Positions 42,843-53,274 of a stretch of 59,254 nucleotides of DNA are shown piece by piece. The notes beneath the pieces are model-generated. The model was not told where the DNA came from, did no database searches, and saw nothing but the letters and a program-made list of their open reading frames with translations. Position 1 is the first letter of the stretch. Every line of letters starts with the position of its first letter. Source of the stretch: Synergistota bacterium (GTDB lineage Bacteria > Synergistota > GBS-1); contig JAGHDO010000067.1 of NCBI GenBank assembly GCA_021159885.1, forward strand, positions 1 through 59,254. Direction: 5' to 3'. The position numbers were made by a program, and so were the translations under genes.

Positions 42843-44485
42843 CTTCCGGGTACTCTTATGAGCATCGGAATTATAACGGGGTATCTTCCCGTTCTCTCAA
42901 AGAAAAGAGACCTCAACGCCTCGACTACCTTTCCCTCAAGAGTTGAATCGCTCATACCTTGAAGTGTGCTAACAAGCTTGGAAACCCTATCCTTAGCCTC
43001 ATCCATCAAGCCATCCCACTCCCTCTCATATATAAAGCCCTGTGATTCTATCCTCGGCTCACACAAGAGCCCCTCTTCCCCCATAACTATCGAGACGGCA
43101 ACTATGCCATCCCGAGATAACCTCTTTCTTTCTCTCAAAACCTCATTCCCCACATCCCCAATGCCAAGACCATCTATGAGGATCGCTCCCGTTTGAATCC
43201 TACCTCTTATTTTTGCCCCCTCACTTGAAAGCTCAAGCACATCGCCATTTCTCAGGATAAATATATCATCTCTGGGAAGCCCGACATCCTGAGCAAGCTG
43301 AGCATGCCTAACGAGGTGCCTATACTCACCATGAATTGGAACGAAATACTTAGGGCGCGTGAAGTTAAGCATCAGCTTGAGCTCCTCCCTGCTCGCATGC
43401 CCTGAAACGTGGACCTGCCTGTAAGGCTCATAAAGCACTTCCGCCCCTCTTTGAAAGAGCTGATTTACCGTTCTTGCCACTAACCTCTCATTACCCGGGA
43501 TAGGAAGCGCAGAAATAATCACCACATCGTCCGAGGTTATCTTAACGTATTTGTGCTCCCCGGAAGCCATGAGACTCAAGCCTGAGAGAGGTTCTCCCTG
43601 ACTTCCCGTAGTTATCACAACGACCTCATGGGGAAAACACATCTCTACTTCTTCCGGCGTAATCAGCATATCTTCTGAAAAATTGAGATAGCCAAGGCTT
43701 TTGGCAAGCTCCACGAGTTTCAGCATACTTTTTCCCACTATGGCAACCTTCCTACCATGCCTTGAGGCTGCTTCCATAACCTGCTGAATCCTATGAATAT
43801 TCGAAGAAAACGTTGCGACGATTATCCTTCTCTCTCTCTCGCGCATAAACAGCTCATCAAAGGCTATCCCAACCTCCCTCTCAGAAGGCGTATAACCCTC
43901 ATGTTCGGCATTAGTGCTATCGGAAAGAAGCAGAAGAACCCCCTCATCGCCGAGCTCTGCAAATCTTCTGTAATCGGTTATCCTCCCATCGACAGGAGTC
44001 TGATCAAGCTTAAAATCCCCCGTATGAAGAATAAGACCAACAGGGGTTTTTATCGCTAAACCAACCCCATCGGCTATGCTATGACATACCCTCAAGAACT
44101 CAACCTCAAAAGGTCCCAATGTAAACCTCTCCTTCGCCCTTATGATTCTCTTTTTAAAATCAAAACCCTCTTTAAGCTTGCTCTCTACTACCGCGAGAGT
44201 TAATGGAGTCCCGTACACGGGGACATCCAGATCCTTAAGCACATAAGGAAGTGCCCCTACATGGTCCTCATGCCCATGAGTCAGAACTATTCCAAGGACC
44301 TTATCTCTATTTTCAAGAAGATAGCTTATATCGGGGATAACCAGATCTACGCCTGGCATGTCTTCATCTGGAAAAGCCAAGCCCGCATCTATAACCATTA
44401 TGCTATCTTCATACTGAAGAAACATCATATTCTTACCGATTTCGCCCAATCCCCCAAGGGGCACAAGCAAAAGCTTTCCAGTCAT
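42839..44485 (-). CDS. rnj: ribonuclease J
   Basis: A metallo-beta-lactamase/beta-CASP RNase with 5'-3' exonuclease and endonuclease activity. The 548 residues show [13 protein letters not shown], metal motif [41 protein letters not shown], and [13 protein letters not shown] with the C-terminal domain. Together with pnp and rnr it gives the organism three RNA decay enzymes in this window. Overlaps: dut by 4 bases, uppP by 4 bases. Confidence 0.96.
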   Translation of the reverse strand: MTGKLLLVPLGGLGEIGKNMMFLQYEDSIMVIDAGLAFPDEDMPGVDLVIPDISYLLENRDKVLGIVLTHGHEDHVGALPYVLKDLDVPVYGTPLTLAVVESKLKEGFDFKKRIIRAKERFTLGPFEVEFLRVCHSIADGVGLAIKTPVGLILHTGDFKLDQTPVDGRITDYRRFAELGDEGVLLLLSDSTNAEHEGYTPSEREVGIAFDELFMRERERRIIVATFSSNIHRIQQVMEAASRHGRKVAIVGKSMLKLVELAKSLGYLNFSEDMLITPEEVEMCFPHEVVVITTGSQGEPLSGLSLMASGEHKYVKITSDDVVIISALPIPGNERLVARTVNQLFQRGAEVLYEPYRQVHVSGHASREELKLMLNFTRPKYFVPIHGEYRHLVRHAQLAQDVGLPRDDIFILRNGDVLELSSEGAKIRGRIQTGAILIDGLGIGDVGNEVLRERKRLSRDGIVAVSIVMGEEGLLCEPRIESQGFIYEREWDGLMDEAKDRVSKLVSTLQGMSDSTLEGKVVEALRSLFFERTGRYPVIIPMLIRVPGR

Positions 44486-44928
44486 CTTAAACCAGTGTGT
44501 CCGAATCCCCCCTCTCCCCGTTGAGTCTCATCAAGAAGATCCACCTCCTTAACCTCAGCGTGCTCTACCTTCACTATAACCATTTGAGCTATCCTATCAC
44601 CCTTTCTTATCCAAAAAGCTTTCCTACCATGATTTATCAGAATGACCTTTATTACTCCCCGGTAATCCGAATCTACTGTACCCGGCGCGTTTAAAACCGT
44701 TACCCCATATTTCAAGGCGAGACCGCTTCTCGGCCTAATTTGAACCTCGTAGCCAGAAGGCAAGGATATTCTCAAACCCGTTGAAACAGCTCTCCACTCA
44801 CCGGGAGGAATTACCACATCCTCCCCTGCCCTAAGATCCAAACCCGAGGAACCTTCCGTAATATAAGAAGGGAGAGGGATATCTTCCCCCTCCCTTTTAA
44901 TCCTGAGAACTACTCTATTCTCTCTCAT
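44482..44928 (-). CDS. dut: dUTP diphosphatase
   Basis: Hydrolyses dUTP to dUMP, preventing uracil in DNA. The 148 residues have the trimeric dUTPase motifs in order: SSGLDLRA (1), [16 protein letters not shown] (2), [13 protein letters not shown] (3), [10 protein letters not shown] (4), and the C-terminal glycine-rich [10 protein letters not shown] (5). It lies 3 bases after pnp and overlaps rnj. Confidence 0.97.
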   Translation of the reverse strand: MRENRVVLRIKREGEDIPLPSYITEGSSGLDLRAGEDVVIPPGEWRAVSTGLRISLPSGYEVQIRPRSGLALKYGVTVLNAPGTVDSDYRGVIKVILINHGRKAFWIRKGDRIAQMVIVKVEHAEVKEVDLLDETQRGEGGFGHTGLR

Positions 44929-44931
44929 GCA

Positions 44932-47061
44932 TCAGATCCTCCTGTATCCACCCTGCCTCTTAAAAGGGGGCTTTTTAGTTTTGGACGATTCAAGGACCTT
45001 TCTACGGCTTAAGCTTATTCTTCCAAGGCTATCTACACCTATAACCATCACCTCTATCTCATCCCCAACCTTAACCACATCTTCAACGCTCCTTATCTTC
45101 CTATCAGAAAGCTCAGATATATGAACCAGACCTATCTTACCAGGCCATATCTCAACGAAAGCACCGAACTTCGTAACTCTTGTAACCTTACCCTTAAATA
45201 CATCTCCCTCTTTAACCTCACGAGCTATATTCTTTATCATCTCAAGAGCTTTAAGCCCACTTTCCTCAGTCGGAGAGGATATGTAAACCTTTCCATCCTC
45301 TTCTATATCTATCTTGGCACCCGTTTTTCTTATTATATCCCTTATTATCTTCCCACCCGGACCTATAACCTCGTGAATCTTATCCGGGTTTATCTCCGCA
45401 ACCATTATCCTTGGAGCATAAGGCGAAAGCGATGGTCGAGGTTCGGAAATGGCCTCTCTCATCTTACCGAGGATATAAAGCCTTCCCTCACGCGCCTGCT
45501 CAAGAGCCGCCTCAAGCGTATCAAAGGATATCCCCTTCACCTTAAGATCCATCTGAAGGGCGGTTATTCCCTTCTCCGTACCAGCGACCTTAAAGTCCAT
45601 ATCCCCGTGATGATCCTCAAGTCCAAGGATATCACTTAAAACCACTATTTTATCTCCCTCCTTTATCAATCCCATGGCTATTCCAGCAACGGGCGACCTT
45701 ATAGGAACACCTGCATCCATAAGAGAGAGAGTCCCACCACATACGGTCGCCATTGATGTTGAACCATTTGACGAAAGGATCTCCGAAACTACCCGTATGG
45801 TATAGGGAAAGTCATCTTCCGATGGTATAACCGCCTTAAGAGCACGCTCGGCTAATGCTCCATGCCCTATTTCTCTTCTTCCAGGGCCCCTCATGGGCCT
45901 AACCTCTCTAACGCTATAAGGTGGGAAATTATAGTGAAGCATAAATCTTTTGGCTTCCTCCTCGCCAAGACCATCTATTATCTGTTCGTCTCCTACTACA
46001 CCGATCGTAGTTATAACGAGAGCCTGCGTCTCACCTCTCGTGAAAAGGGCAGATCCATGCGTCCTCGGAAGCACCCCCACCTCGCAGGTTATGGGTCTTA
46101 TATCCTTCCAACCTCTACCGTCAGCCCTTACTCCCTCCTCAACTATCATTCTTCTCACGGTTTCATGAAGCAACGCCTCAAACTCTTCCTTCATCTGAAA
46201 CTCATACCCAAGGAATTCCTCTCCAAGCTCGGTATATATCTCCTTTTCTATCTTCTTGAGAGCAGCATTCCTCTCTATCTTAGTTCTAATGTTTAAGGCT
46301 TCTCTAATAGCCTGAGTCCAGCGTTCCCTTATTATGCGAGAGAGCTCTTCATTCTTCTCGGGAGGCTCAAGCCTTATCTTCTCCTTACCAAGTCTTTCGA
46401 TAAGTCTTTCCTGTATCTCTATGATCTTCCTGATATGTTCATGTGCAAACGCCATCGCCTCCACCATGACCTTCTCAGGTATCTCCCGTGCCCCAGATTC
46501 AACCATGACTATAGCATCCTTAGTCCCAGCTACCACAAGATCAAGCTCACTGGTTTCAAGCTCCGGCTCGGTCGGGTTAACTATAAACTCCCCGTCTATA
46601 TAGCCAACCCTTACAGCAGCAACGGGACCATCAAAGGGAATCTCAGATATACTCAAAGCAAGAGAAGCACCGTTTATGGCAAGTATTTCCGGCTGATTAA
46701 GCTGATCGTATGACAAAACCGTAACGACAACATGTACATCATTTCTGAATCCCCTTGGAAAGAGAGGCCTTATGGAACGGTCGACCAAACGAGCACTCAG
46801 GATGGCGTTCTCACTGGGTCTCCCCTCACGCTTGAAAAACCCCCCAGGAATCTTCCCGGCAGCATAGAAACGCTCCTCGTAATCAACAAGGAGCGGAAGA
46901 AAGTCTATACCTTCTCTAACCTCCTCAGATATCACAGCGGTAACGAGAACTACCGTACCACCATATCTAACGAGGGTAGCTCCATGAGCCTGCCGGGCAA
47001 CTCTACCAACCTCAAAGGAGAGCTCTCGCCCCCCTACATCTCCCTCTACTATCTCCACCAT
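44932..47061 (-). CDS. pnp: polyribonucleotide nucleotidyltransferase
   Basis: A 3'-5' phosphorolytic exonuclease of about 709 residues when started at ATG 47061 (after AGGAGGT). Two RNase PH domains ([22 protein letters not shown] in the first; [13 protein letters not shown]-type [18 protein letters not shown] in the second), a KH domain ([25 protein letters not shown]) and an S1 domain ([21 protein letters not shown]) are in order. The start is 8 bases after rpsO; rpsO-pnp linkage is widespread. Confidence 0.98.
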   Translation of the reverse strand: MVEIVEGDVGGRELSFEVGRVARQAHGATLVRYGGTVVLVTAVISEEVREGIDFLPLLVDYEERFYAAGKIPGGFFKREGRPSENAILSARLVDRSIRPLFPRGFRNDVHVVVTVLSYDQLNQPEILAINGASLALSISEIPFDGPVAAVRVGYIDGEFIVNPTEPELETSELDLVVAGTKDAIVMVESGAREIPEKVMVEAMAFAHEHIRKIIEIQERLIERLGKEKIRLEPPEKNEELSRIIRERWTQAIREALNIRTKIERNAALKKIEKEIYTELGEEFLGYEFQMKEEFEALLHETVRRMIVEEGVRADGRGWKDIRPITCEVGVLPRTHGSALFTRGETQALVITTIGVVGDEQIIDGLGEEEAKRFMLHYNFPPYSVREVRPMRGPGRREIGHGALAERALKAVIPSEDDFPYTIRVVSEILSSNGSTSMATVCGGTLSLMDAGVPIRSPVAGIAMGLIKEGDKIVVLSDILGLEDHHGDMDFKVAGTEKGITALQMDLKVKGISFDTLEAALEQAREGRLYILGKMREAISEPRPSLSPYAPRIMVAEINPDKIHEVIGPGGKIIRDIIRKTGAKIDIEEDGKVYISSPTEESGLKALEMIKNIAREVKEGDVFKGKVTRVTKFGAFVEIWPGKIGLVHISELSDRKIRSVEDVVKVGDEIEVMVIGVDSLGRISLSRRKVLESSKTKKPPFKRQGGYRRI

Positions 47062-47068
47062 CTTGAAA

Positions 47069-47338
47069 CTACCTCCTGAGGCCAAGACGCCTTATAAGCT
47101 CAAAATACCTCCGCGGATCCTTGTCCTTCAGATAGGCAAGAAGCCTACGCCTCTTACCAACCATCTTAAAAAGACCCCTTCTTGAGTGAAAATCCTTAGG
47201 ATGCTGTTTTAGGTGCTCTGTTAAATGCCTGATTCTCGCCGTCAACAAGGCCACCTGAACCTCGGGTGAACCAGTATCGCTTTCGTGAATCCTATACTCC
47301 TTTATTATGCTCTCCTTTTCCTCCTTGCTTAAAGACAT
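47069..47338 (-). CDS. rpsO: 30S ribosomal protein S15
   Basis: The 89 residues begin at ATG 47338, which follows GGAGGGGGTT; an upstream in-frame start would place that site inside the coding region. Family sequence: [51 protein letters not shown] and [13 protein letters not shown]15 often represses its own mRNA, and the leader here can fold into a pseudoknot. It is the first gene of the 47338-24765 run. Confidence 0.98.
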   Translation of the reverse strand: MSLSKEEKESIIKEYRIHESDTGSPEVQVALLTARIRHLTEHLKQHPKDFHSRRGLFKMVGKRRRLLAYLKDKDPRRYFELIRRLGLRR

Positions 47339-47366
47339 AGTAACCCCCTCCTTCAAATTTTAATCG

Positions 47367-47429
47367 CCCCCAACCAAGCCCATCGTCGGGGAGAACGGTA
47401 AACTTAGATGAGGGCTAATGAAAATTATA
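47367..47429 (-). promoter_or_regulatory. rpsO promoter (-10) and pseudoknot-capable leader
   Basis: The -10 TGATATAAT (TATAAT 47429-47424) overlaps the histidine kinase stop; the -35 is weak. In the leader, TCCCCGAC (47392-47385) pairs with GTTGGGGG (47374-47367) over 8 bases with two G-U pairs. Its 10-base loop GATGGGCTTG can pair with upstream GCCC(TC)ATC (47415-47407), giving a pseudoknot. S15 autoregulation through such folds is known in E. coli; here it is inferred. Confidence 0.5.
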
Positions 47430-48885
47430 TCACACTCTTCTCCTTCTTGAAGGGAAGACGAAGATAGAATATCGCGCCTTCCTTAGAATCCCCAAGCCAA
47501 ATATCTCCTCCCATAAGAAGCGCCATGCTTTTGGATATATAAAGCCCTAAGCCCGTCCCCTCATGCGAGGAAGAAAGACGACTAAATGGCATAAATATCT
47601 CTTCTCTCTTGTCCTCCGGAATCCCTGGTCCCGTATCCTTCACATGTATCAGAACCCTAACGCTATTTCCCTCATCTAAAATCTCATCGATTGCAAGCTC
47701 TACAAATCCGCTTTCGGTAAACTTAGCGGAGTTGCTAAGCAGATTTAACACAATCTGCTTCAGCTTATATGAATCGCCCACCAAGCGATAGGGCAATTTC
47801 CTAACCTTTACTCGAAGCTCTACTCCCTCCCTCAAGCGAGGAGAAATAAGCACCGCAACTTCCTCAAGCGCCTCCTTAAGATCAAACGGGGTTTCTATAA
47901 GCTCCATTTTTCCACTCTGAAGGCTAAAAGAGCTCAAGAGATTATCAAGAAGCTCTGTTAGATGCTGAGCACCGGAAAAGGCCTTATCAACCAAATCTCT
48001 CTGAAACTCATCGAGCTCAGTATCCCTAAGAACGCTTAAAAAACCGATGATAGAAGAGGAAAGAGACCTAATATCATGTCCAATAGTTCTAAGAAGCCCC
48101 CTGTAGTGTTCGAAAAGAGCGCTCCCCTGCGAAGCTTCATAATCTCCCACCTTAATGAGCATACCCTCTCTGCCGATAAGCTTCCCATCTTTATCATAAA
48201 TGCCTTTAACAAGAGATGTTACCCAGAAAAACTCACCATCAGCCCTCCTGAGAAGTAGTCTATCCATTCTCAATTTTCCTTCTCTTGAAAGAATCTTAAC
48301 TATCTCTCCAGTAATCTTCTTAGCAAAATCCCTATCAGCGTAAAAGTCACGTACATCTTTACCTATCATGTCCTTAGCAGAACACCCAAAAAGTTCCCGT
48401 GCTCCAAACTCGTTTATAAAAACAAGTTTACTTTCCCCCTCTATCTCGAATATAGCGGTTGGGAGCCCTCTAAAAACCCTCATATAGATCTCTTCTTCCT
48501 TAGAAAGCTTAAAAATCGCTCCCGATAGAAATCTCCGCTGATGCTCATCGCGAAGGACTTTACCTCTTAAAATTCCGCAAAAATCGCTTCCTTTTTTAGA
48601 TGAGAAGATACATGCGAAATCAAAAAGATCCCCCTCCGCCTCTGCTATATCAAGGAGCTTTCCGTAGAAGGCCTTTCTTTCCTCAATATCTTTTTCCTTC
48701 CAAAAGAATTCCCATATATACCTTTTCCCTGCTATCTCCCGCGGAGAATCGAAACCGAGGAGGTAAGCTCCTGAATCATTTATAAAGAGGATTAAACCAA
48801 TCTCATCAAGCTTCAAAAGCCCAATCCCTAAGATCTCAATTAACTCCGCCTCTGGGGAGGTATCCATATCGCTCACGGAGGACAA
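47425..48885 (-). CDS. soluble PAS-PAS histidine kinase
   Basis: The 486 residues hold two PAS-type domains (about 15-125 and 135-245; the second has INEFGARELFGCSAKDMIGKD), a HisKA domain with His270 in TIGHDIRSLSSS, and an HATPase domain with N-box QIVLNLLSNSAKFTE, DTGPGIP, and GTGLGLYISKSMA. No membrane span is present, so it senses something inside the cell. No response regulator is adjacent. TTG at 48885 follows AAGGAGTG by about ten bases; ATG at 48867 is an alternative. It is monocistronic, between its own promoter and rpsO. Confidence 0.92.
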   Translation of the reverse strand: MSSVSDMDTSPEAELIEILGIGLLKLDEIGLILFINDSGAYLLGFDSPREIAGKRYIWEFFWKEKDIEERKAFYGKLLDIAEAEGDLFDFACIFSSKKGSDFCGILRGKVLRDEHQRRFLSGAIFKLSKEEEIYMRVFRGLPTAIFEIEGESKLVFINEFGARELFGCSAKDMIGKDVRDFYADRDFAKKITGEIVKILSREGKLRMDRLLLRRADGEFFWVTSLVKGIYDKDGKLIGREGMLIKVGDYEASQGSALFEHYRGLLRTIGHDIRSLSSSIIGFLSVLRDTELDEFQRDLVDKAFSGAQHLTELLDNLLSSFSLQSGKMELIETPFDLKEALEEVAVLISPRLREGVELRVKVRKLPYRLVGDSYKLKQIVLNLLSNSAKFTESGFVELAIDEILDEGNSVRVLIHVKDTGPGIPEDKREEIFMPFSRLSSSHEGTGLGLYISKSMALLMGGDIWLGDSKEGAIFYLRLPFKKEKSVI

Positions 48886-48934
48886 AAAGCAATTTCACTC
48901 CTTCCACTATCGATCTTCTTCCTTTTCAGAACTT

Positions 48935-48963
48935 ATTTTAATATCCTTTCAGATAATTTTCAA
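48935..48963 (-). promoter_or_regulatory. promoter of the PAS histidine kinase gene
   Basis: TTGAAA (48963-48958), 17-base spacer, TAAAAT (48940-48935) on the minus strand, between the gntR stop and the kinase start. Confidence 0.55.
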
Positions 48964-48976
48964 GTAAGCTGATGTT

Positions 48977-49645
48977 CTAAATACCATATAACTTTTCTAT
49001 TATCTTCCTTATATTCCTTACATGTTCAAGATCTGCCTTATAAGCCTCCTCCTCATCCCTACGGGCTATAGCCTCATAAATTCTTTTATGCTCCTTAAAG
49101 GATTTTTCCTTTCTACCGGGAACTTTAAGGGTGCTTTCCCTTAAGCCCTTTATTATGTTAAGATAATCCATCGTTATATTTATAAGCAGAAAGTTATGCG
49201 TTGCCTTAGCAACCTCGAGGTGAAAATCCTGATCATACTTTATAAGCTCACTCATCCTTATATCCTTCTTACCCTCCACTCTCTCTATGACCCTTCTTAT
49301 ACGTTCAACATCTTCCTGAGTAGCGCTTCTTGCAGCATACCTCGTTATGGATGGCTCAAGAAGCTCTCGCGCAACTATGGTTTCATAAAAAATCTTAGGG
49401 CTATCCTTATCCATATACGGAATAGATCTCACAAACCGTCCCCTACCAAGCACGGTTTCAACCAATCCCATTGACTCAAGAAGCCTGAAAGCTTCCCTCA
49501 AGGAAGCCCTGCTAACGCCGAACCTCCTTAAAAGCTCTTCCTCGGAAGGAAGCCTTTCACCAGGCTTAAGCCTGCCTTCCAGTATCCAGCTCTTTATCTC
49601 CTCTGCAACCTCTTCATAAACCCTTCTCGTTCTGAACGCACTCAT
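48977..49645 (-). CDS. GntR/FadR family transcription regulator
   Basis: The 222 residues have an N-terminal winged helix (about 10-75: LKPGERLPSEEELLRRFGVSRASLREAFRLLESMGLV) and a C-terminal FCD ligand-binding domain with metal-type residues in YDQDFHLEVA, EHKRIYEAI and DLEHVRNI. FadR-type members usually repress catabolic genes and release DNA on binding an acid ligand. It is the last gene of the TRAP/DUF6282 operon, overlapping DUF6282 by 1 base, so it likely regulates itself. GTATAC-centred palindromes on three nearby promoters are the probable operators. Confidence 0.94.
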   Translation of the reverse strand: MSAFRTRRVYEEVAEEIKSWILEGRLKPGERLPSEEELLRRFGVSRASLREAFRLLESMGLVETVLGRGRFVRSIPYMDKDSPKIFYETIVARELLEPSITRYAARSATQEDVERIRRVIERVEGKKDIRMSELIKYDQDFHLEVAKATHNFLLINITMDYLNIIKGLRESTLKVPGRKEKSFKEHKRIYEAIARRDEEEAYKADLEHVRNIRKIIEKLYGI

Positions 49646-50466
49646 TAGAGCAGTAACTCCCTCGGATTCATCTTTAACATTATGTCTATTTCACTCTCCA
49701 TTATACCAGCTTTCATCAATTCCCTTACATAGCTTCCTAATCCAGAAATTGGGTCAGGGTTATAAACCTGACCGAGATCGGAAGATATAATCGTGCTTTG
49801 GACTCCCACAAATTTTATAGCGCATGCTATATCCCTCACAGGAACCCCATTCTTACCGGAAATCGTTGCAACATAGAAGCACCTTTCAAAATAAACACCT
49901 CTTTTGGAAAGCTCCTTTTGAATATCAAGGGGCACTCTCGTTATCCAAAACTCAGGATGAGTAACCAATATCTTTTGAACCCCTCTTCTTAAAGCCTCCT
50001 CTATTAAAATTAAAATCTCTCTGAGCGAAAGATGACCCGTTCCCAAAATAGCGGCGCCTTTAGAAATCATATCCAAAATGTCATAAACCTCATCTTTCAA
50101 TCTACCATCTTCTCGTAATATAGTTATGCCTTCATAAGAAGGTTTACCCTCCTTTTCAAGGTGATTAACCGCATCAACGGTAGGCATCCACACCTCTTTA
50201 GCCCCAAGTTTCAAAGCAACCTCAACCGCTTCGGGGTTTAAGCCACCAACACTGTTATTCAAAACGATTCCACCATAAACTTTTGTCTTCCGCACGAGCT
50301 TCTGAACTATAATTGCCCTCGATACAGTAGGTTCGAAGTGATTCTTCAAAAGCACACCTGCCATACCAGCCTTTTCCGCAGCTCTAACAAGCTCCAAATC
50401 AGAAAGTTTTCTCGGAACAATATCTGGAGATGTGTGAACGTGCATATCTATAGCACCTTCAAGCAA
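49645..50466 (-). CDS. DUF6282 family metal-dependent hydrolase (amidohydrolase/PHP-like)
   Basis: The 273 residues match the DUF6282 group: IDMHVHTSPDIVPRKLSDLELVRAAEKAGMAGVLLKNH near the start, then GTGHLSLRE, VTHPEF and ISSDLGQ. HxH near the N-terminus, later His residues and a final Asp suggest a TIM-barrel metal hydrolase. The substrate is unknown; the neighbouring TRAP transporter imports organic acids, so a compound with a ring or ester taken up by it is plausible. It lies 14 bases after dctM. Confidence 0.85.
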   Translation of the reverse strand: MLEGAIDMHVHTSPDIVPRKLSDLELVRAAEKAGMAGVLLKNHFEPTVSRAIIVQKLVRKTKVYGGIVLNNSVGGLNPEAVEVALKLGAKEVWMPTVDAVNHLEKEGKPSYEGITILREDGRLKDEVYDILDMISKGAAILGTGHLSLREILILIEEALRRGVQKILVTHPEFWITRVPLDIQKELSKRGVYFERCFYVATISGKNGVPVRDIACAIKFVGVQSTIISSDLGQVYNPDPISGLGSYVRELMKAGIMESEIDIMLKMNPRELLL

Positions 50467-50480
50467 GAAAAGTCACCCCC

Positions 50481-51767
50481 CTACCTCATGAGAAGTTTTG
50501 GGAAAAAGAGCGGTATAGATGGAATATAGGAAAGGAGAAAAAGCCCTATTATAGAAGCGATAAGAAAGGGAACAACGGCCTTGCTCGTTCTCTCAAGATT
50601 CAAGCCTGAAAGCGGAGCAGCAACATAAAGATTATAGCCCAGCGGAGGAGTCATATACCCTATAACGAGATTAACGACAACTATACAGCCAAAATGTATA
50701 GGATCTATTCCAAGCTTCATAGCGGCGGGAAGAAGCACTGGAACAAGAATAATCTGAGCTGCAACGGTATCCATAACCGCACCAACCAAGAGAAGAAGCA
50801 CATTAACAAGTATCAAAAATAGAACCCTGCTACCTTGGCAGAGATTGAGCATGAACTGAGAAACAGCTACTGGAACTCGAGCGCTTGCCATTATCCATCC
50901 GAAGATTGCAGCATTTGCTATTATGAACATGATTATGGCAGAGAGCTTTGCGGTAGATATAAGACATTCCATGAGCTTACCTAAGGTAAGCTCCTTTGTT
51001 ATACAAAAACCAACTATCATGCAGTATATACAGCCTATAGCTCCTGCCTCTGACGGAGTGAAAACCCCTCCATAAATCCCACCCAGTATTATTAAAGGAG
51101 CCCCAAGAGCAAACTTCGCATTCCAGAGAGCCCTCAGAACCTCAATGCCCGAGGGAACCCTGCCAAATTTTGGGACATTTTCCCTCTTGGCTTTTATAAA
51201 CGATGTTATTATTAAAAGCCCTCCTAAAAGCAAACCCGCTCCAACACCGGTTAAAAACAGCTTAGTTATAGAAACCTGAGCTATAACTCCGAAAACTATC
51301 ATCGGGATACTGGGAGGTATAATTGGTCCAAGTGCTCCAGCAGAAGCCGCTATACCCGCAGCGAAGTCTATGCTATACCCTCTTCTTTTCATCTCCGGTA
51401 TCATAATAGAACCTATAGCCGCGACGGTAGCGGGACCTGACCCCGAAACCGCTGCGAAAAACATTGAGGCAACAACAGTAACCATAGCAAGCCCTCCAAC
51501 TATGAAGCCAACCAACTTGGAAGCAAGCTCTATAAGAGCGTCAGAAATTCTGCTTTTTTCCATTATTGCTCCAACAAGGATAAAAAAGGGGATAGCAAGA
51601 AGAGCAAATTTATCCGTCCCAGCCACTAAAAACTGAGGGAAAACCATTAAGGCTTTTCCCATCATAATCAAGGCAACTATACTGGAGATACCTATGGAAA
51701 AGGCTATAGGAAGCCCCAAAGCAATTAGAAGGGCAAGGGTAACCAAGAGGACTATTCCAACGTTCAT
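50481..51767 (-). CDS. dctM: TRAP transporter large permease DctM
   Basis: The large membrane subunit of a TRAP transporter, 428 residues and about 12 spans, with family segments FFILVGAIMEKSRISDALIELAS, SGSGPATVAAIGSIMIPEM, GALGPIIPPSIPMIVFG and GYMTPPLGYNLYVA. It moves the substrate using the sodium or proton gradient. It overlaps dctQ by 4 bases. Substrate class cannot be read here. Confidence 0.95.
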   Translation of the reverse strand: MNVGIVLLVTLALLIALGLPIAFSIGISSIVALIMMGKALMVFPQFLVAGTDKFALLAIPFFILVGAIMEKSRISDALIELASKLVGFIVGGLAMVTVVASMFFAAVSGSGPATVAAIGSIMIPEMKRRGYSIDFAAGIAASAGALGPIIPPSIPMIVFGVIAQVSITKLFLTGVGAGLLLGGLLIITSFIKAKRENVPKFGRVPSGIEVLRALWNAKFALGAPLIILGGIYGGVFTPSEAGAIGCIYCMIVGFCITKELTLGKLMECLISTAKLSAIIMFIIANAAIFGWIMASARVPVAVSQFMLNLCQGSRVLFLILVNVLLLLVGAVMDTVAAQIILVPVLLPAAMKLGIDPIHFGCIVVVNLVIGYMTPPLGYNLYVAAPLSGLNLERTSKAVVPFLIASIIGLFLLSYIPSIPLFFPKLLMR

Positions 51768-52234
51768 TTCTCATCACCTACTAAGGTAGCAAATATCTTA
51801 AGCGAGGCATAAAATATAAGAAGGACCCCCGCCACGGGAATTGAGGAATACTCCCAAACCAGACTTATCCCCGCAGCGGGAGACTTCTCAAAACCAAACA
51901 AAGACATTATTTTAACACCCTGAGTTATCATCAAGTAGCCATAAACGAGCACTATAATCTGTAGAGAAATCCTTATGAGCTTACGAAGCCGCACTGGAAA
52001 TAGATTTAACACAACGGTAACTGCAGCGTGAGAATCTGCCTTAGCGCACAAGACCGCACCTATCATCGTAGCCCAAACGAATATAAAGCCACAGACTTCC
52101 TCAGGCCAAGAAAGAGCATTTCCAACAACGTACCTAAAGAAGACCTCTATTCCTATGAGAATCACGAGAGCTCCTATAAGGAGCCCTCCCGCTATTTCCA
52201 AAGCTTTATATATCCAAGCGCTTATTTTCCTCAC
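51764..52234 (-). CDS. dctQ: TRAP transporter small permease DctQ
   Basis: The 156 residues form four spans (about 10-30, 45-65, 85-105 and 125-145), with the DctQ signature NALSWPEEVCGFIFVWATMIGA and AKADSHAAVTVVLNLFP. It bridges the binding protein and DctM. Overlaps: 4 bases with each neighbour. Confidence 0.94.
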   Translation of the reverse strand: MRKISAWIYKALEIAGGLLIGALVILIGIEVFFRYVVGNALSWPEEVCGFIFVWATMIGAVLCAKADSHAAVTVVLNLFPVRLRKLIRISLQIIVLVYGYLMITQGVKIMSLFGFEKSPAAGISLVWEYSSIPVAGVLLIFYASLKIFATLVGDEK

Positions 52235-53226
52235 TTCGACTCCTTCTCAACAGCTTTTAGGACCGCATTGAGAACATCTTTGCCTATTTTGCCCTCGAAC
52301 TCCTTATAAAGTGGTCTTACCGCTTTCTGGAACGGCTTTTTGTCGGGAACCTCATTTATCTTCATACCCTTACCCGCAAGCTTCTTAAGAAGATCCCCCT
52401 CTATTTCACTCAAGCGCGCCCTCTCATATCTGGCAGCCTCAAGCGCAGCCTTTTGAAAGACTTTCTTTTCCTCAGGAGAAAGCGTATTCCACACCATCCC
52501 AGAAACCATAAAGATAAGCGGAGAGTAGGTATGCCCAGTTAAAGAGAGATACTTAGTAACCTCATAAAACTTATTAGCCCATATCACCGAAATCGGTATC
52601 TCAAGGCCATCAACAACGCCTTGCTGGACCGCCGTAAACGCTTCTCCCCATGGAATTGGCACGGCGTTCGCGCCAAGCGCGCGGAACAACCCTATATAGA
52701 TAGGAGTCTTCATGACTCTGAACTTTAACCCCTTGAGATCCTTAGGCGAGTATATAGGACGAACGTTATTTATCATGTGCCTGAAGCCTCCCTCAGCAAA
52801 AGCCAATCCCTTAATATGAATCTTATCGAGCTTGCTTAAGAGCATCCTACCCGTGGAACCATCTAAAACCTTGTGAGCTATCTCGGCACTCGGGAATATA
52901 AACGGAAGATCAAGCACCATAAATGTGGAAACGAAAGCTCCAACGGGAGCGTTGGTGATTAAACCCATGTCTTGCGTACCCATCCTTATGCCTTCTATCA
53001 TCTGCCTCTCATTCCCAAGCTGCCCGCTCGGGAAAAGCTGAACCTTAATTTTCCCTCCCGTATATTTTTCAACGAGCTCAGCGAACTTAGTAGCAGCTAT
53101 ACAATAGGGATCAGTTTTAACCGCCGCCGTAACGTATCCAAGCTGAATCGTGCGAGCAAAGGCCATTAGCGGAAAAGCAAGAAAACATAACATCACTACC
53201 ACTGCTATCAGCTTCCGTCCGTCCAT
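52231..53226 (-). CDS. dctP: TRAP transporter solute-binding protein DctP
   Basis: The 331 residues from ATG 53226 (GGAGGTGAG upstream) begin with a signal peptide cut near AFA. Family sequence includes FAELVEKYTGGKIKVQLFPSGQLGNERQMIEGIRMG, LDLPFIFPSAEIAHKVLDG, FRVMKTPIYIGLFRALGANAVPIPWGEAFTAVQQGVVDGLEIP. The Arg in FRVMKTP is the conserved carboxylate-binding Arg of DctP proteins, so the substrate is probably an organic acid. It is the first gene of the minus-strand operon under the GntR-type operator. Confidence 0.95.
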   Translation of the reverse strand: MDGRKLIAVVVMLCFLAFPLMAFARTIQLGYVTAAVKTDPYCIAATKFAELVEKYTGGKIKVQLFPSGQLGNERQMIEGIRMGTQDMGLITNAPVGAFVSTFMVLDLPFIFPSAEIAHKVLDGSTGRMLLSKLDKIHIKGLAFAEGGFRHMINNVRPIYSPKDLKGLKFRVMKTPIYIGLFRALGANAVPIPWGEAFTAVQQGVVDGLEIPISVIWANKFYEVTKYLSLTGHTYSPLIFMVSGMVWNTLSPEEKKVFQKAALEAARYERARLSEIEGDLLKKLAGKGMKINEVPDKKPFQKAVRPLYKEFEGKIGKDVLNAVLKAVEKESK

Positions 53227-53254
53227 CTTTCTCACCTCCGCAAAATATAGGATA

Positions 53255-53274
53255 TTAGGTATCCTAAGTATACC
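53255..53274. promoter_or_regulatory. operator-like palindromes at the dctP promoter
   Basis: TTAGG-TAT-CCTAA (53255-53267), a perfect-armed palindrome, runs into GTATAC (53268-53273). Together they cover the -10 and the likely transcription start. GntR/FadR-type regulators bind sites of this size. Confidence 0.6.

Noticed and set aside
45121-45639. 172-codon open frame antisense to pnp
   Set aside because: Opposite conserved pnp codons, with no start signals.
50325-50340. GGTTCGA-like tRNA T-loop motif
   Set aside because: Inside the DUF6282 coding region with no matching acceptor or anticodon stems; no tRNA was found anywhere.
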